DNA from: DASPJR01 sp035628505
Lineage (GTDB): Bacteria; Planctomycetota; SZUA-567; H5-PLA8
Assembly: GCA_035628505.1 (NCBI GenBank)
Contig: DASPJR010000183.1
Location: 1-35,052, forward strand
DNA: 35,052 nt
Direction of reading: 5' to 3'
In this document: in pieces, positions 16,686 to 24,013 of the stretch
Layout: every line of letters starts with the position of its first letter
Position numbering within the stretch: position 1 is the first letter of the stretch
Notes under the pieces: model-generated
The model's input: the letters and a program-made list of their open reading frames with translations, nothing else
What the model was told of the DNA's origin: nothing
The model's database searches: none
Made by a program: the position numbers and the translations under genes

Positions 16686-16737
16686 GCGGCTTCTTGTCGC
16701 TTCGCGACCCGGCCCGATGGGCCGGGCCACCCTCCGG
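16686..16737 (-). repeat. REP-like structured element, copy D
   Basis: CCCGGCCC (16708-15) and GGGCCGGG (16719-26) form an 8-bp stem with a GAT loop; GTCGC (16696-700) and GCGAC (16704-08) form the second stem with a TTC loop. It ends 12 bases from the stop of the DUF1552 gene, the same placement as copy B behind its gene. Compared with copy C, the first stem differs by paired (compensatory) changes. Confidence 0.8.
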
Positions 16738-16749
16738 TTCGACGCGAGC

Positions 16750-18072
16750 TCACGCCAGCTCGAGGCCGCGCATGGTTCCGGTGCTCGTGGCGAATTTGTC
16801 GGTTTCGACGCCGAGTCGCTGGAGCATCGAGACGAAAAGATTCGGAAGCGGATAGTTGCGCTCGCGATCGAAGGCCAGGTGCTGGCCGTGCTTGAAGCCG
16901 CCGCCGGCAAGCAGCACCGGCAGGTTCGTCGTGACGTGCGTGTTGGCGTTGCCCAGGTTGCTGCCGTAGAGAATCATCGAGCGGTCCAGCAGCGTCTCGC
17001 CGCCTTCCTTGATGTTCTTCAACTCGGTGAACAGGCTCGCCAGCAGTTTCATGTGTTCGCGATCGATGGCTTCGAGCTGCTTGAGCTTCGCGGCGCTCTT
17101 GCCGTGGTGCGACAGGTTGTGGTAACCGTCGGAGATATGCTCGCCGTCGACGTCAATTGCCGGCGAGTTGACGCTATCGAGCATCAGCGTGATCAGGCGC
17201 GTCGAATCGGTCTCAAAGGCGAGCTTGGCCATGTCGTACATGAGCTTCACTTTGTCCATGTAGTCCTTCGGCGTCGCGGGGTCCTGCGGCATCTTCGCCT
17301 TCACCTCGGGCTTGGGCTTGTCTTCCCACTCGCGGGCTTTGCCGAGGCGAACCTCAAGTTCGCGCACGCCGGTGAAATACTGGTCGAGCCGTTCCTTGTC
17401 GCGCGCGCCGACTTCGCGCTGCAGCGTCTGCGCCTGCCCCGCGACGGCATCCATGATGCTCTGGCCGAGTTCGAGGCGGCGGATCTGCGCTTTGATCTCA
17501 TCGGGCGTGCCGCGCAGGAAGAGTCTTTTGAAAACTTCAGACGCTTTTTCTTCGCACGGAATCAGCGCTCCCGAACCGGTCCACGAGAGGCTGCGCTGGC
17601 CGCTGAGAATGTTCACGCCAAGCGTCAGCGACTGAAAACGCGTCTGCGGGCCGATGTACTGCGCGGCGTACTGGTCGAGCGAAATCGTGTTGCGGAAGCC
17701 GCCATTGCCGGGATGCGGCGCCGCGGTGAGGAAACAATTGTCCGCAGGATGGCCGCCATCGACATCCGGATGCCACACGCCGCTGAAGACCGTGAATTGA
17801 TCGCGATGTTCTTTAAGAACTTCCAGGTAAGGCGAGAGCGTGTAGCCGCGCCCGGGCTGCGTCGGGAAAAACTTTTCGGGCAGCAGACCCAGGTTGTTGC
17901 ACACCGCCAGCATACGGCGCGGCGGTGCGTCTTTTTCGGCGGCGAAGGCTGGACGCATCGCATTCAGAAACGGGAGCGAGAGAGCCACGCCCGCGCCGCG
18001 CAGAAACTGCCTGCGGCTGAATGAGCCGCGCGTGGAGACATAGGGAGCCGGGCGCGAATTGCTGATCGACAT
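16750..18072 (-). CDS. DUF1552 protein, Tat-exported
   Basis: The 440-residue protein starts at ATG 18072 with GAGGGGG six bases upstream. A Tat signal is plain (FSRRQFLRGAGVALSLPFLN). The conserved DUF1552 pattern runs through the whole chain: LAVCNNLGLLPEKFFP, the DGGHPADNCFLTAAPHP block, SLDQYAAQ, SWTGSG, ISDGYHNLSHHGK near residue 310, and MILYGSNLGNANTHVTTNLP. Histidine- and aspartate-rich blocks could bind a metal, but the activity of the family is not known to me. DUF1552 genes are typically paired with DUF1592-type cytochromes; here the partner lies upstream across a 390-base gap. It is the first of three exported partner genes in the cluster. Confidence 0.93.
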   Translation of the reverse strand: MSISNSRPAPYVSTRGSFSRRQFLRGAGVALSLPFLNAMRPAFAAEKDAPPRRMLAVCNNLGLLPEKFFPTQPGRGYTLSPYLEVLKEHRDQFTVFSGVWHPDVDGGHPADNCFLTAAPHPGNGGFRNTISLDQYAAQYIGPQTRFQSLTLGVNILSGQRSLSWTGSGALIPCEEKASEVFKRLFLRGTPDEIKAQIRRLELGQSIMDAVAGQAQTLQREVGARDKERLDQYFTGVRELEVRLGKAREWEDKPKPEVKAKMPQDPATPKDYMDKVKLMYDMAKLAFETDSTRLITLMLDSVNSPAIDVDGEHISDGYHNLSHHGKSAAKLKQLEAIDREHMKLLASLFTELKNIKEGGETLLDRSMILYGSNLGNANTHVTTNLPVLLAGGGFKHGQHLAFDRERNYPLPNLFVSMLQRLGVETDKFATSTGTMRGLELA

Positions 18073-18102
18073 AATTTTCCCCCTCTTTGCTCTTTCTTTG
18101 AT

Positions 18103-18137
18103 CGCCAAGGACGCCAAGGCGCCAAGAACGCCAAGAA
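18103..18137. repeat. CGCCAAG-type degenerate repeat, copy 2
   Basis: The array reads CGCCAAGGACGCCAAGG then CGCCAAGAACGCCAAGAA, close to the copy at 16463. It sits just upstream of the DUF1552 ribosome-binding site. Shared sequence at two non-homologous gaps suggests a dispersed genomic repeat. Confidence 0.7.
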
Positions 18138-18180
18138 CAGCTTGCTAGTACCGCCCCGCAGAAATAAACCCATCCAACCT

Positions 18181-18350
18181 ACTAACCCCCGGCTTCAGCC
18201 GGGGGGCTATCCAATCGATGAATTTTCAGACCCCCGTTCACGGGGGTTACCCGGCTCGGCTTGAGCCCGAGACGCCGATCGGGTAACCGTCGTAAACGAC
18301 GGTATAAGGATCTAATCTTCCCGCCACCCCGCTAAAGCCGGGGGTTAGTG
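18181..18350. repeat. 170-bp multi-hairpin element with terminal inverted repeats
   Basis: The ends ACTAACCCCCGGCTT.AGC (18181-18199) and their reverse complement (18332-18350) are nearly identical. Inside are at least four further hairpins: CCCCCGGC/GCCGGGGG with a TTCA loop (18186-18205), CCCCCG/CGGGGG with a TTCA loop (18231-18246), GGTTACCC/GGGTAACC (18245-52 with 18281-88) enclosing GGCTC/GAGCC, and CCGTCG/CGACGG with a TAAA loop (18287-18302). It lies in the 390-base gap between the DUF1592 and DUF1552 genes; no open reading frame is inside. It may be a MITE-like or REP-like insertion, or a structured RNA element. Confidence 0.75.
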
Positions 18351-18430
18351 GATCACTCTATCTGCGTCGCTGTACTAAAAAGGTCTCGGAGTTCTCCCCG
18401 TTTCCGGCGTTTATCGTGCCGTTAAAGATC

Positions 18431-18460
18431 ACCAACCACTAACCACCAATCACCAACCAC
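18431..18460. repeat. Heptamer tandem repeat, ACCAACC type
   Basis: Units ACCAACC, ACTAACC, ACCAATC, ACCAACC and a partial ACC follow one another with a strict 7-base period. The array ends two bases before the stop codon of the DUF1592 cytochrome gene, on the 3' side of that gene. It shares an ACCA core and period with the arrays at 1 and 27801. Confidence 0.8.
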
Positions 18461-18462
18461 CG

Positions 18463-21018
18463 CTACTTCGAGCGGAAGAGCTCGCTTTGAACAATCGCGT
18501 GAACCAGCGCGCGTACACCGTAACGCCCTTCTGCGGTCTGATCCAGAATTTTCTCAACGCGCGGACGGTCGCCGAAACGTATCGGCGCACCTGTGGCGTA
18601 AACCGTTAACTGCCCCACCAGGTTACGCGCGAGCTGACGTTCGTCGGCCAGCAGGAGCTTGCGCAGTTCGCGGATGTTCTGGAACTTACCCACGCCGGGC
18701 ATTTCGCTGCTGGCGTCCACCGTCTGTGCCAGGTGGAAGGCGAAGGGCTGGCCGTTCTTGCCAAAGCCAACCTCTTTTTTGCCTTCCCCCATTGCGCGGT
18801 ACTTTTCGCGCCAGCCGCCCATGACGTCGAAATTCTCCAGCGCAAAGCCGGGCGGATCGATCTTCGTGTGGCAGGATGCGCAAGTCTCAAGCGTGCGATG
18901 CTTGTCGAGCTGCTCGCGAATGGTGGTGGCTCCGCGAATATCGGGCTCGACCGCAGGCACGCTGGGCGGCGGCGGAGGCGGCGGTTTGCCCAGAATGCGT
19001 TCCATGATCCACGCGCCGCGCAGCACCGGCGAGGTGGTCGTTCCATTGGCCGTAACCTTCAGCACGCTCGCCTGGGTCATCAGCCCGCCGCGCACCGAAT
19101 CCGGCGGCAGCTTGACGCGCCGCAGTGCAACGCCGCTGACGCCTGGAATGCCGTAGTGCTGCGCGAGTCGTTCGTTGAGGAACGAAAAGTCCGCCGCCAC
19201 GATGCTGCTGGCCGGAAGATTCTCTTTGAGCAGTTCTGCAAAGAAGAGCTGTGTCTCATGCAGAGCGGACTCGACCAGCAGATCGTCCAGGTAGTAGTCG
19301 GGATAGAGCTCGGCGTCGGGGGATGTTGCATCCATGCGGCGCAGGTCGAGCCAGTAATTCAAAAAAGCTTCGGTAAATCGGCGTGAGCGCGCATCGTTGA
19401 GGAGCCGCTCGGTTTGTGCGCGGAGCACTTCAGGCTTGCGTAATTCATTCTTCGACGCCAGCGTGCGGAGTTCATCGTCCGGCGCGGTGTTCCACAGGAA
19501 ATACGAAAGGCGCGCGGCGAGCGCGAAATCGTCGAGCGTTCCGGGTTTTTCCTCCAGGCACACAAAACCTGGCGAACAGAGTACGGCCGAGTAACCGGCG
19601 ATCATCGCTTCCATGAAGCTGTTGCCGTCCTTCATGGCCCGTTCGATCACCCCGAGGAAGCGCTTTTCGTCGGCTGCGTCCACCGGCCGGCGGTACGCGC
19701 GTGTCATGAAATTCTTCAGCAGCCGCGCGGCGTCGGCGGATGGATCGGCCGAAACGACCTCCACGGGGCTGCTCGAATCGTTTGAAGCTTTCAGCGGAAG
19801 ATCACCGAAGAGGAGTTTATGTCCGGCGCTGGGCCATTCGTCGATGATCGGGCCTTCGACTTCCAGCCAGCGGAACGCGACGCCGGGTTGGCCGTCTTTT
19901 TCAGCCAGCGGGTTGTGCCAGTTCGGCGGGCGCGAGCGGAACAGACGAGCGGCGTCGACGCGGATGGTTTCGTTCTTTAAAAGCCAAAGGTCGAGTTCCT
20001 TCACGCTGGGCTCGGGTGTGAAATCGACGCTGCCCTGCCAGCGGATGATGCGCGGCTTGGTCTCAGAAGAAATTGTGACCGGCTCGTCGCGGCGGCCTTT
20101 GGACACCGTGTCCAGATCGGGAATCCACCACTTGTCGGGCTTGCCGGGACCCACCCATACCGAGTAAGCGCTCACACGGACCTTGTAGCGGCCGGATTCC
20201 TGGCACAGGAAATTGTCAAAGCGCAGCTCGATCGGTTCATAGCTGCTGGCGACGACGCCCATCGCTTCTTTTTCCCGAACGGCTGGGTTGGCGTCGCCCA
20301 CGGTGATCGGCGCTTTAAGCGCGCGGACATCGGGCTGGCCTTCATAGTCAATCAACGGAAAGGTCGCACGTTCCGGCCGCGAGTTGAACGGACCGAACTT
20401 CATTTTGTTGACGAACACTTTCTGGTCGCGTGTGTAGTAGCGCGCGATTTTTGTTTCCGGCTTCGTGAGCTGATCGGCGATGACTTCACGCAGGGCGTAC
20501 TCGGCCGCGGAAAGATAGCGGGCCATCTGGACGTGCGAAACGTCGAGCGCGTCGCCGACTTTGTTGAAGCGGTGCGACTCGCCATCTTCCGGCAGAATCT
20601 GGCTGATCTGAAGCCACGGAGCCTGCAGCAGATCGCGAAGCGAGTTTTCGTATTCATAGCGATTAAGCCGCCGCCAAGTCGAACGGCCGTCGCTGGCTTC
20701 GCGGGCCTCGTCGGCGGCGGCGAGTGGTTCAGCCAATGACTTCAGAAATGCCGACACATCTGCAGGGTTTGGCTGGGTGCGCTTTTTTGGCGGCATCTCG
20801 CCGTCGCGGATGCGGTCGTGAACGGTGACCCACTTGGCGAAGATTTTCTGGTCTTTCGTATCGAACTTCAAAGCGGTAAGGTCGAGCCCGCCTTTGGCGT
20901 TGTCCGGGTCGTGGCAGTCGAAGCAATGCTTTTCCAGAAACGCGCGGCCCGGCGGCGTAGCGTCAGCTGCGTACAGGGACAACGGCAGGGCACAGGAAAG
21001 AAGCAGGACGCTGCGCAC
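18463..21018 (-). CDS. Cytochrome c with DUF1587/DUF1592/DUF1588/DUF1585
   Basis: The 851-residue protein has a Sec signal (about 1-17, SLYAAD) and then a PSCyt1 haem domain with CFDCH at 32-36 and a MPPKK Met. Domains follow in order: DUF1587 (RRLNRYEYENSLRDLL), a beta-rich middle, DUF1595 (FMTRAYRRPVDAADEKRF), DUF1592 (ARLSYFLWNTAPDDELR to RGAWIMERILG), DUF1588 with a second CxxCH (CASCH, 713-717) and IDPPGFALENFD, and DUF1585 at the C terminus. The start is GTG at 21018 with GGGA eight bases upstream; a TTG at 21060 would put a long non-signal extension in front. The domain set is the usual one for exported polymer- or sugar-linked redox cytochromes; the substrate is unknown. A set of repeats lies upstream. 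Confidence 0.92.
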   Translation of the reverse strand: MRSVLLLSCALPLSLYAADATPPGRAFLEKHCFDCHDPDNAKGGLDLTALKFDTKDQKIFAKWVTVHDRIRDGEMPPKKRTQPNPADVSAFLKSLAEPLAAADEAREASDGRSTWRRLNRYEYENSLRDLLQAPWLQISQILPEDGESHRFNKVGDALDVSHVQMARYLSAAEYALREVIADQLTKPETKIARYYTRDQKVFVNKMKFGPFNSRPERATFPLIDYEGQPDVRALKAPITVGDANPAVREKEAMGVVASSYEPIELRFDNFLCQESGRYKVRVSAYSVWVGPGKPDKWWIPDLDTVSKGRRDEPVTISSETKPRIIRWQGSVDFTPEPSVKELDLWLLKNETIRVDAARLFRSRPPNWHNPLAEKDGQPGVAFRWLEVEGPIIDEWPSAGHKLLFGDLPLKASNDSSSPVEVVSADPSADAARLLKNFMTRAYRRPVDAADEKRFLGVIERAMKDGNSFMEAMIAGYSAVLCSPGFVCLEEKPGTLDDFALAARLSYFLWNTAPDDELRTLASKNELRKPEVLRAQTERLLNDARSRRFTEAFLNYWLDLRRMDATSPDAELYPDYYLDDLLVESALHETQLFFAELLKENLPASSIVAADFSFLNERLAQHYGIPGVSGVALRRVKLPPDSVRGGLMTQASVLKVTANGTTTSPVLRGAWIMERILGKPPPPPPPSVPAVEPDIRGATTIREQLDKHRTLETCASCHTKIDPPGFALENFDVMGGWREKYRAMGEGKKEVGFGKNGQPFAFHLAQTVDASSEMPGVGKFQNIRELRKLLLADERQLARNLVGQLTVYATGAPIRFGDRPRVEKILDQTAEGRYGVRALVHAIVQSELFRSK

Positions 21019-21036
21019 GCGAGATTCCCGAAGAAT

Positions 21037-21090
21037 AGAAATAGTACGTACACCGATCAATTCTAGTTAGTACGTACACCGACTATTTCT
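21037..21090. promoter_or_regulatory. Candidate operator: direct and inverted repeats upstream of the DUF1592 gene
   Basis: TAGTACGTACACCGA occurs twice as a direct repeat (21042-21056 and 21068-21082), 26 bases apart. The whole is flanked by inverted arms AGAAATAGT (21037-45) and ACTATTTCT (21082-90). GTACGTAC inside each repeat is itself a palindrome. This lies 19 bases or more upstream of the cytochrome GTG at 21018, in a divergent gap that also serves the gene at 21326. The rest of the gap (21091-21325) shows no convincing promoter; GGTGCA and TGCACC near 21232-21260 form a short inverted repeat. Confidence 0.55.
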
Positions 21091-21325
21091 TTGGTTATCT
21101 AAAATGTTGACAGGTGTATCCTGATAAGTAATTGTGCCGAAGCGGGCTCTTCTTACGGCAAATTAATAAAATAAAAGGCGAAGAAAGCTCGGGCTCATTC
21201 GTTTTAATTTAGGGTCACCGATCGGAAATGTGGTGCACACTGAGGTAGAAATACTGCACCTGTGCATTCGTGGACAAATTCTGTGGCGGGCCTGACTGCT
21301 GGGGCCGCCTAAATAAGGAGGGGGC

Positions 21326-22324
21326 ATGTTCGCCAGACACTTAGTTTGCACGGTGCTTTTTTTTACAGCTTTCCAGAGCTTCGCAGCCGAGGTTATCAAG
21401 GCCGGGATCATCGGCGCGGATACCTCACATGTGACCGCCTTTACCGAGCTGCTCAATTCGCCAAAGGCAGAAGGCGACCTGGCGGGTATCAAGGTGGTGG
21501 CCTGCTACCCCAGTTTCAGCGCCGACATCCCCAGCAGCAAGGATCGCGTTGAAGGCTACAAGACGAAGCTCACGAGCATGGGAGTGGAGCTGGTCGGCTC
21601 GATCGACGACTTGCTCGCCAAGGTCGATGTAGTCCTGCTTGAAAACGTGGATGGCCGCACGCACCTGCAGCAGGTCATTCCCGTTCTGAAAGCCAAAAAG
21701 CCGGTTTTCATCGACAAGCCCGTCGCCGGAACACTGGCTGAAGTGCTCGAAGTCTATCGCCTTGCCGCCGAGCTCAACGTGCCGTGCTTTTCAAGCTCGG
21801 CGCTGCGCTTTGGGCCGGGAATTTTCGGAAGCAGAACGGACGCGCGCGTCGGAACGGTGCTCGGCTGCGACGCGTACAGCCCGTGCTCGCTGGAAGCCAG
21901 CCACCCCGATCTGTTCTGGTACGGCATTCACGGCGTGGAGACGCTCTTCACGATCATGGGACCGGGCTGCGAATCTGTCACGCGCGTGCAGACGAAGGAT
22001 ACGGAGCTGGTCGTTGGAACGTGGAAAGACGGACGCGTCGGAACATTCAGGGGCATCCGCGAAGGCAAAAAGGATTACGGCGCGACAGTCTTCGGAAGCA
22101 AAGGCATTATCCAGAGCGGCGGCTTTGAAGGTTACAAACATCTGGTCGCACAGATCGCGAAGTTCTTCAAGACCAAAGCCGTGCCCGTCAGCCCTGAAGA
22201 GACCATCGAGATTTATGCTTTCATGGAAGCAGCCGATGAGAGCAAGCGGCAAGGCGGCAAACCGGTGAGACTCGAAAGCGTTCTGACAAAAGCGCGCCAG
22301 CAGAAGCCGGCGCTGAAGCCATGA
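21326..22324 (+). CDS. Exported Gfo/Idh/MocA-family oxidoreductase
   Basis: The 332-residue protein starts with a Sec signal peptide (MFARHLVCTVLFFTAFQSFA, cleavage near residue 20), unusual for a dinucleotide-dependent enzyme. A Rossmann-like start follows, KAGIIGADTSHV in place of the usual GxGxxG, then VDVVLLENVDGRTH and the family's lysine segment FIDKPVAGT, where Asp replaces the more common Glu of EKP. WYGIHGVETLF carries the active-site-type His. The Asp-Thr-Ser in the nucleotide loop departs from the canonical motif, so cofactor binding is uncertain. AAGGAGG stands six bases before the ATG. It is divergent from the cytochrome gene and ends 15 bases before the convergent peptidase. Confidence 0.85.
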   Translation: MFARHLVCTVLFFTAFQSFAAEVIKAGIIGADTSHVTAFTELLNSPKAEGDLAGIKVVACYPSFSADIPSSKDRVEGYKTKLTSMGVELVGSIDDLLAKVDVVLLENVDGRTHLQQVIPVLKAKKPVFIDKPVAGTLAEVLEVYRLAAELNVPCFSSSALRFGPGIFGSRTDARVGTVLGCDAYSPCSLEASHPDLFWYGIHGVETLFTIMGPGCESVTRVQTKDTELVVGTWKDGRVGTFRGIREGKKDYGATVFGSKGIIQSGGFEGYKHLVAQIAKFFKTKAVPVSPEETIEIYAFMEAADESKRQGGKPVRLESVLTKARQQKPALKP

Positions 22325-22339
22325 TGCTTTAAGGTTTTC

Positions 22340-23269
22340 TTACTTGCGGCGCGGCTTCTTCACCTTCTTTGCCTTGCCGCCCTTTTCGACTTCGACGGTG
22401 ACCGTGCCTTTCTTGCCATTGGACTGCACCGTCACGGTGTAGACTCCGGACGTAGTGAACTTGTGCGCGACGCTTGCGCCCACGGCCGTGATGCCATCGC
22501 CGAAATCCCACACCGTCTGATCGTCGCCGCCGGTCTGGTAAAAGGTCGACAGTAAGGGCTTGCGGCCTTTGCTCGGAGACGCTGACACAACCAGTTCAGT
22601 CGCGGGAGCCGTTTCCTGAATCGCGTAGAGCTTAAGAATTCCAGCTTCATCGTCGACGTGCAGTGATTCAGCGCCAGGCTCAAGAATGGAATTCATCGTC
22701 GGCAGGTCGGTGGTGCTTTCGTGTCCGTAGAGCTGTTCAGGAACGCAGTCGGAATGATTCATTCCCAGAGCATGACCGAGCTCATGAAGGAGAGTGCCGT
22801 CAAGGTCCGATACTTCCCCCAGGCGAGTGCTTCGCACGCCGCCACCGCCGCGCTCCCACGCGTAGGCCGACGCATTGATGATGATCCTGGCCGAAACGAT
22901 ACTTTGATCCATTTTGCAGATCATCTGCGTCCAGGCGAGATGGGTGCTGTCCGGGATGATGTCACCTTCGTCGTCCCAGACGACGTCGATGCCGCCGGGC
23001 GCCTCGACGAAAGCAATTGCGCCGCGGCTTGCCGCTGCCCACGCCTGGATCGCCTGCAGCATGGCATCACGTACCATCGGCGGCGCGTCAGGCGCGACAT
23101 TCCAGGAAATCGCCTGCTGCGGCAGCGTGGTCTGTTTCCACGTGAAGGGCTGGCCTGTATAGGAGAGAAAGAAAGAATACGCCTGGACGGTGCTGAAGAA
23201 AAAACAGATGAGCACGCTGCCGAGGATAGCGGGCACGAGCTTCTGAACGGTGCGCGAGATGGGTTTCAT
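22340..23269 (-). CDS. Exported matrixin-like metalloprotease with PKD domain
   Basis: A signal peptide (1-30, cleavage near TVQA) leads to a catalytic domain of about residues 31-215 with the zinc-binding HELGHALGMNH at 162-172 (His162, Glu163, His166, His172), the metzincin pattern HExxHxxGxxH. A downstream TMNS at 191-194 is the expected Met-turn. A PKD-like Ig fold follows at about 226-296, with WDFGDG and HKFTTSGVYTVTV, and then a basic tail (KKVKKPRRK). No long propeptide with a cysteine switch is seen. The ATG at 23269 has AAGGAG eight bases upstream. It probably degrades extracellular proteins. Length is 309 residues. Confidence 0.87.
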   Translation of the reverse strand: MKPISRTVQKLVPAILGSVLICFFFSTVQAYSFFLSYTGQPFTWKQTTLPQQAISWNVAPDAPPMVRDAMLQAIQAWAAASRGAIAFVEAPGGIDVVWDDEGDIIPDSTHLAWTQMICKMDQSIVSARIIINASAYAWERGGGGVRSTRLGEVSDLDGTLLHELGHALGMNHSDCVPEQLYGHESTTDLPTMNSILEPGAESLHVDDEAGILKLYAIQETAPATELVVSASPSKGRKPLLSTFYQTGGDDQTVWDFGDGITAVGASVAHKFTTSGVYTVTVQSNGKKGTVTVEVEKGGKAKKVKKPRRK

Positions 23270-23395
23270 TGCGGCCACTCCTTGAGAATAGGGTCAAGGA
23301 GCTGTATCTCACAGCCAAGGCCATGCGCGTTAATCTTATAACTGGTTAATCAGGCGTATCTTAAAAAGAATCGGGTTCTAGATCTCAGTCATTTC

Positions 23396-23425
23396 TTCAG
23401 ACACTTTGAATGGGTTTTCAGACAC
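23396..23425. promoter_or_regulatory. Direct repeat TTCAGACAC, 21 bases apart
   Basis: TTCAGACAC occurs at 23396-23404 and 23417-23425, two helical turns apart, in the 195-base gap between the peptidase start (23269) and the receiver stop (23465). It lies about 130 bases upstream of the peptidase gene. It could be a regulator binding site, but short repeats can arise by chance. Confidence 0.3.
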
Positions 23426-23464
23426 CGGAAGTTTATTCATATGAGCCGCCCGGACTTGGACAGG

Positions 23465-23833
23465 TCAGATTTTCAGCAGTGCGTAGACCTTGTCGAGCAG
23501 TTCACGGGGGCTGAACGGTTTGACGAAATAGTCGTCCGCCCCGACTTCCTCGCCTCGCTTTTTATCGAATTCCTGCCCGCGTGCAGTAAGGAGCAGAATC
23601 AAGATGCCTTTCGTTTTTTCGTCATGCTTGAGCGCTTCACAGACCTGGTATCCGTCCATGCCCCCCGGCATCATAACGTCGAGAATTATCAAGTCCGGCG
23701 AGTGCGTGCGGGCCAGTTCAAGAGCCTTCGAACCATCCGCAGCCATTAGAAATTTGAAATCGCCCAGATCGAGCGTCGTTTGCACAAGAGATCGAACATC
23801 CGGTTTATCATCAGCGATTAAGATTGTCTTCAT
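23465..23833 (-). CDS. Stand-alone response regulator receiver domain
   Basis: The 122-residue protein is a single CheY-like receiver. The acidic pair Asp8-Asp9, phospho-acceptor Asp52 (LIILDVMMPGGMDGY), Thr83 and Lys105 (FVKPFSP) are all in place, so it should be phosphorylatable. It has no output domain and no kinase gene next to it. GGGA lies 9-12 bases upstream of the ATG. It diverges from the NtrC-type gene at 24014 across 180 bases, so it may take part in the same signalling group as a phosphate relay or a protein-binding switch. Partner unknown. Confidence 0.92.
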   Translation of the reverse strand: MKTILIADDKPDVRSLVQTTLDLGDFKFLMAADGSKALELARTHSPDLIILDVMMPGGMDGYQVCEALKHDEKTKGILILLLTARGQEFDKKRGEEVGADDYFVKPFSPRELLDKVYALLKI

Positions 23834-23891
23834 ATTTTCAATTCCCGGTGCTGTGCTGAGATGGTGTTATTGGAACTTTACCTCAAAAAAT

Positions 23892-23973
23892 TTGCATTTC
23901 CATCTTTTTGCGCGATTATGCACGTTCCTAAGAACCTTTTTTTGCGCGGGTTGCGGGTGCTTTGGCGTACAAT
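23892..23973 (+). promoter_or_regulatory. Candidate promoters for the NtrC-type gene
   Basis: TTGCAT (23892-97), a 16-base spacer and GATTAT (23914-19) form a weak sigma-70-like pair, with the palindrome GTTCCTAAGAAC at its start site. A second -10-like TACAAT (23968-73) lacks a good -35 box. Either could drive the gene at 24014. Confidence 0.3.
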
Positions 23974-24013
23974 GCAACAACAGCCAAGCAAATGATGTAT
24001 CTGGAGAATAGTC

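Noticed and set aside
21107..21134. TTGACA as a -35 box for the gene at 21326
   Set aside because: The -35 is perfect, but nothing close to TATAAT lies 16-18 bases downstream, and the site is about 200 bases from the gene.
23961..23976. Possible sigma-54 promoter (TTGGCGTACAATGCAA) before the NtrC-type gene
   Set aside because: The GG and GC dinucleotides are separated by 8 bases instead of the required 10.
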